Source of the DNA: Bacillota bacterium
GTDB lineage: Bacteria > Bacillota > Clostridia > Tissierellales > Sedimentibacteraceae
Length of the DNA stretch: 64,000 nucleotides
Assembly (NCBI GenBank): GCA_023386345.1
Contig: JAEWJT010000020.1
Location: forward strand, 248,001-312,000
Direction: 5' to 3'
In this document: piece by piece, positions 63,344-64,000 of the stretch
Layout of the letters: each line of letters begins with the position of its first letter
How positions within the stretch are numbered: position 1 is the stretch's first letter
Notes under the pieces: generated by a model
What the model was told of the DNA's origin: nothing
Databases searched by the model: none
Seen by the model: only the letters and a program-made list of their open reading frames with translations
Translations under genes and position numbers: made by a program

Positions 63344-64000
63344 ATGCAAAATGATTCAAAAAAATTACCTAAGCAAGCATATGGGGGAGTAAAGGGAGAG
63401 GATTATATTCCATTTATTCCTGTAACTGAACCTGTGCCAGAATCAACAGGCCACTCAATTATTATGGGAATTATATTTGCAGTAATATTTGCTGCTGCAA
63501 ACACATATCTGGGACTTAAGGTAGGTCTTACTATTTCAGCAGGTATACCGGGAGCAATACTTGCAACTGGGTTGTTAAAGTCTATATTTAAAAGAAATAG
63601 TATACTAGAAGCAAACTATGTAGCATCTCTATCGGCTGTAGGAGAATCAATTGCTGGTGGTATTATATTTGTATTGCCGGCTATTATATTAATAGGATTT
63701 AACCTATCTCTTATTACAGTAGCGGTAGTTACAATTGTTGGTGGAATTATGGGTGTGTACTTTATAATTCCTGTTCGTAAATATTTGATAGTGCAAGAGC
63801 ATGGAACATTAATTTATCCTGAATCTATGGCTCAAGCAGAGGTTTTAGTAAATGCAAATCAAGGTGGCCAAGGATTTAAATCTGTTTTAAAAGGTCTTGG
63901 AGTAGGACTGGGATACAAGATAGTATCCGGTGGTCTTGGGCTATGGAATGAAACAGCTTCATATGTAATAACAGCTTATCAGGGAGCAATGATAGGTATG
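63344..64000 (+). CDS. OPT-family oligopeptide transporter, N-terminal part (runs off the window)
   Basis: The frame stays open from ATG 63344 (AAGGAG upstream) to the window end, 219 residues seen of about 600-650. The sequence reads YIPFIPVTEPVPESTGHSI, then helices with AANTYLGLKVGLTISAGIPGA and ILEANYVASLSAVGESIAGG, and YLIVQEHGTLIYPESMAQAEV, which are the OPT-family core (prokaryotic proton-linked oligopeptide or metal-peptide importers). In operon with pepD. Confidence 0.9.
   Translation, partial: MQNDSKKLPKQAYGGVKGEDYIPFIPVTEPVPESTGHSIIMGIIFAVIFAAANTYLGLKVGLTISAGIPGAILATGLLKSIFKRNSILEANYVASLSAVGESIAGGIIFVLPAIILIGFNLSLITVAVVTIVGGIMGVYFIIPVRKYLIVQEHGTLIYPESMAQAEVLVNANQGGQGFKSVLKGLGVGLGYKIVSGGLGLWNETASYVITAYQGAMIGM

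Noticed and set aside
1..64000. tRNA, rRNA, CRISPR, insertion sequences, prophage
   Set aside because: No cloverleaf or GTTCGAATC-type arms, ribosomal motifs, spaced direct repeats, transposase or integrase frames were seen on either strand.

Overview
The window is AT-rich, Gram-positive-type DNA: consensus sigma-A promoters, strong GGAGG ribosome sites, occasional TTG/GTG starts, and many intrinsic terminators. Gene content points to an anaerobic, endospore-forming, peptide-using member of the Clostridia. Evidence includes a collagen-like exosporium protein behind a sigma-K-like promoter, a hybrid-cluster protein with hemerythrin, SLH-anchored surface protein, M42 and PepD peptidases and an OPT transporter. 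I cannot name the genus. I saw no rRNA, tRNA, CRISPR array, IS element or phage gene.

Layout. 1-3.2 kb: 3' end of uvrA, then a membrane GGDEF-EAL protein. 3.4-5.7 kb (minus): MarR regulator, CrtO-like acyltransferase and MGDG/UgtP-type glycosyltransferase, a likely glycolipid-modifying unit. 6-8.8 kb: heavy-metal module (HMA chaperone, P1B-ATPase, convergent ArsR repressor), each side with a consensus promoter and a palindrome. 9-10.9 kb: MBL hydrolase and mntP, the latter behind a yybP-ykoY manganese riboswitch with terminator. 11-15.3 kb: an unknown protein and a MarR/MacB-type ABC unit. 15.5-21.7 kb (minus): large DJ-1-type catalase, Cache-like GGDEF-EAL protein, chemoreceptor. 22-23.3 kb: collagen-like exosporium gene followed by the decayed C-terminal remnant of another. 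23.5-27.6 kb: nitrosative/oxidative stress island (Crp/Fnr regulator, hcp fused to a DUF1858-like redox domain, unknown protein, hemerythrin, small Cys-rich protein).

27.6-37.3 kb is a mosaic of small accessory genes (creatininase-like, M42 peptidase, LpdD-like, tocopherol-cyclase-like, Dph6-like ATPase, GPx plus OhrR, acetyltransferases, alkyltransferase-like protein). It contains repeated promoter cassettes and gene fragments that record past rearrangement. 37.4-43.4 kb: a MalT-like LuxR regulator, a long inverted repeat, and a large SLH surface protein with three 102-residue repeats. 43.5-56.4 kb: a siderophore uptake operon (minus), AraC and TetR regulators, and a paired-ABC plus MATE operon (plus). 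The two transport operons share a near-identical operator, GTTAG-N6-CTAAC, so they are probably one regulon. 56.7-58.8 kb: methyltransferase genes and an autoregulated PadR unit. 59-61.5 kb: two tandem paralogous repeat proteins, one without cysteine and one with about 21. 61.9-64 kb: pepD and the start of an OPT transporter, a di/oligopeptide use unit.

The strongest candidates for new biology are the CrtO-like/glycosyltransferase unit, the hcp stress island with its predicted class II operator and small Cys-rich protein, the shared operator linking the two transport operons, the triplicated promoter cassette, and the Cys-free/Cys-rich paralogue pair. All functions are inferred by reading the sequence; no database search was run.
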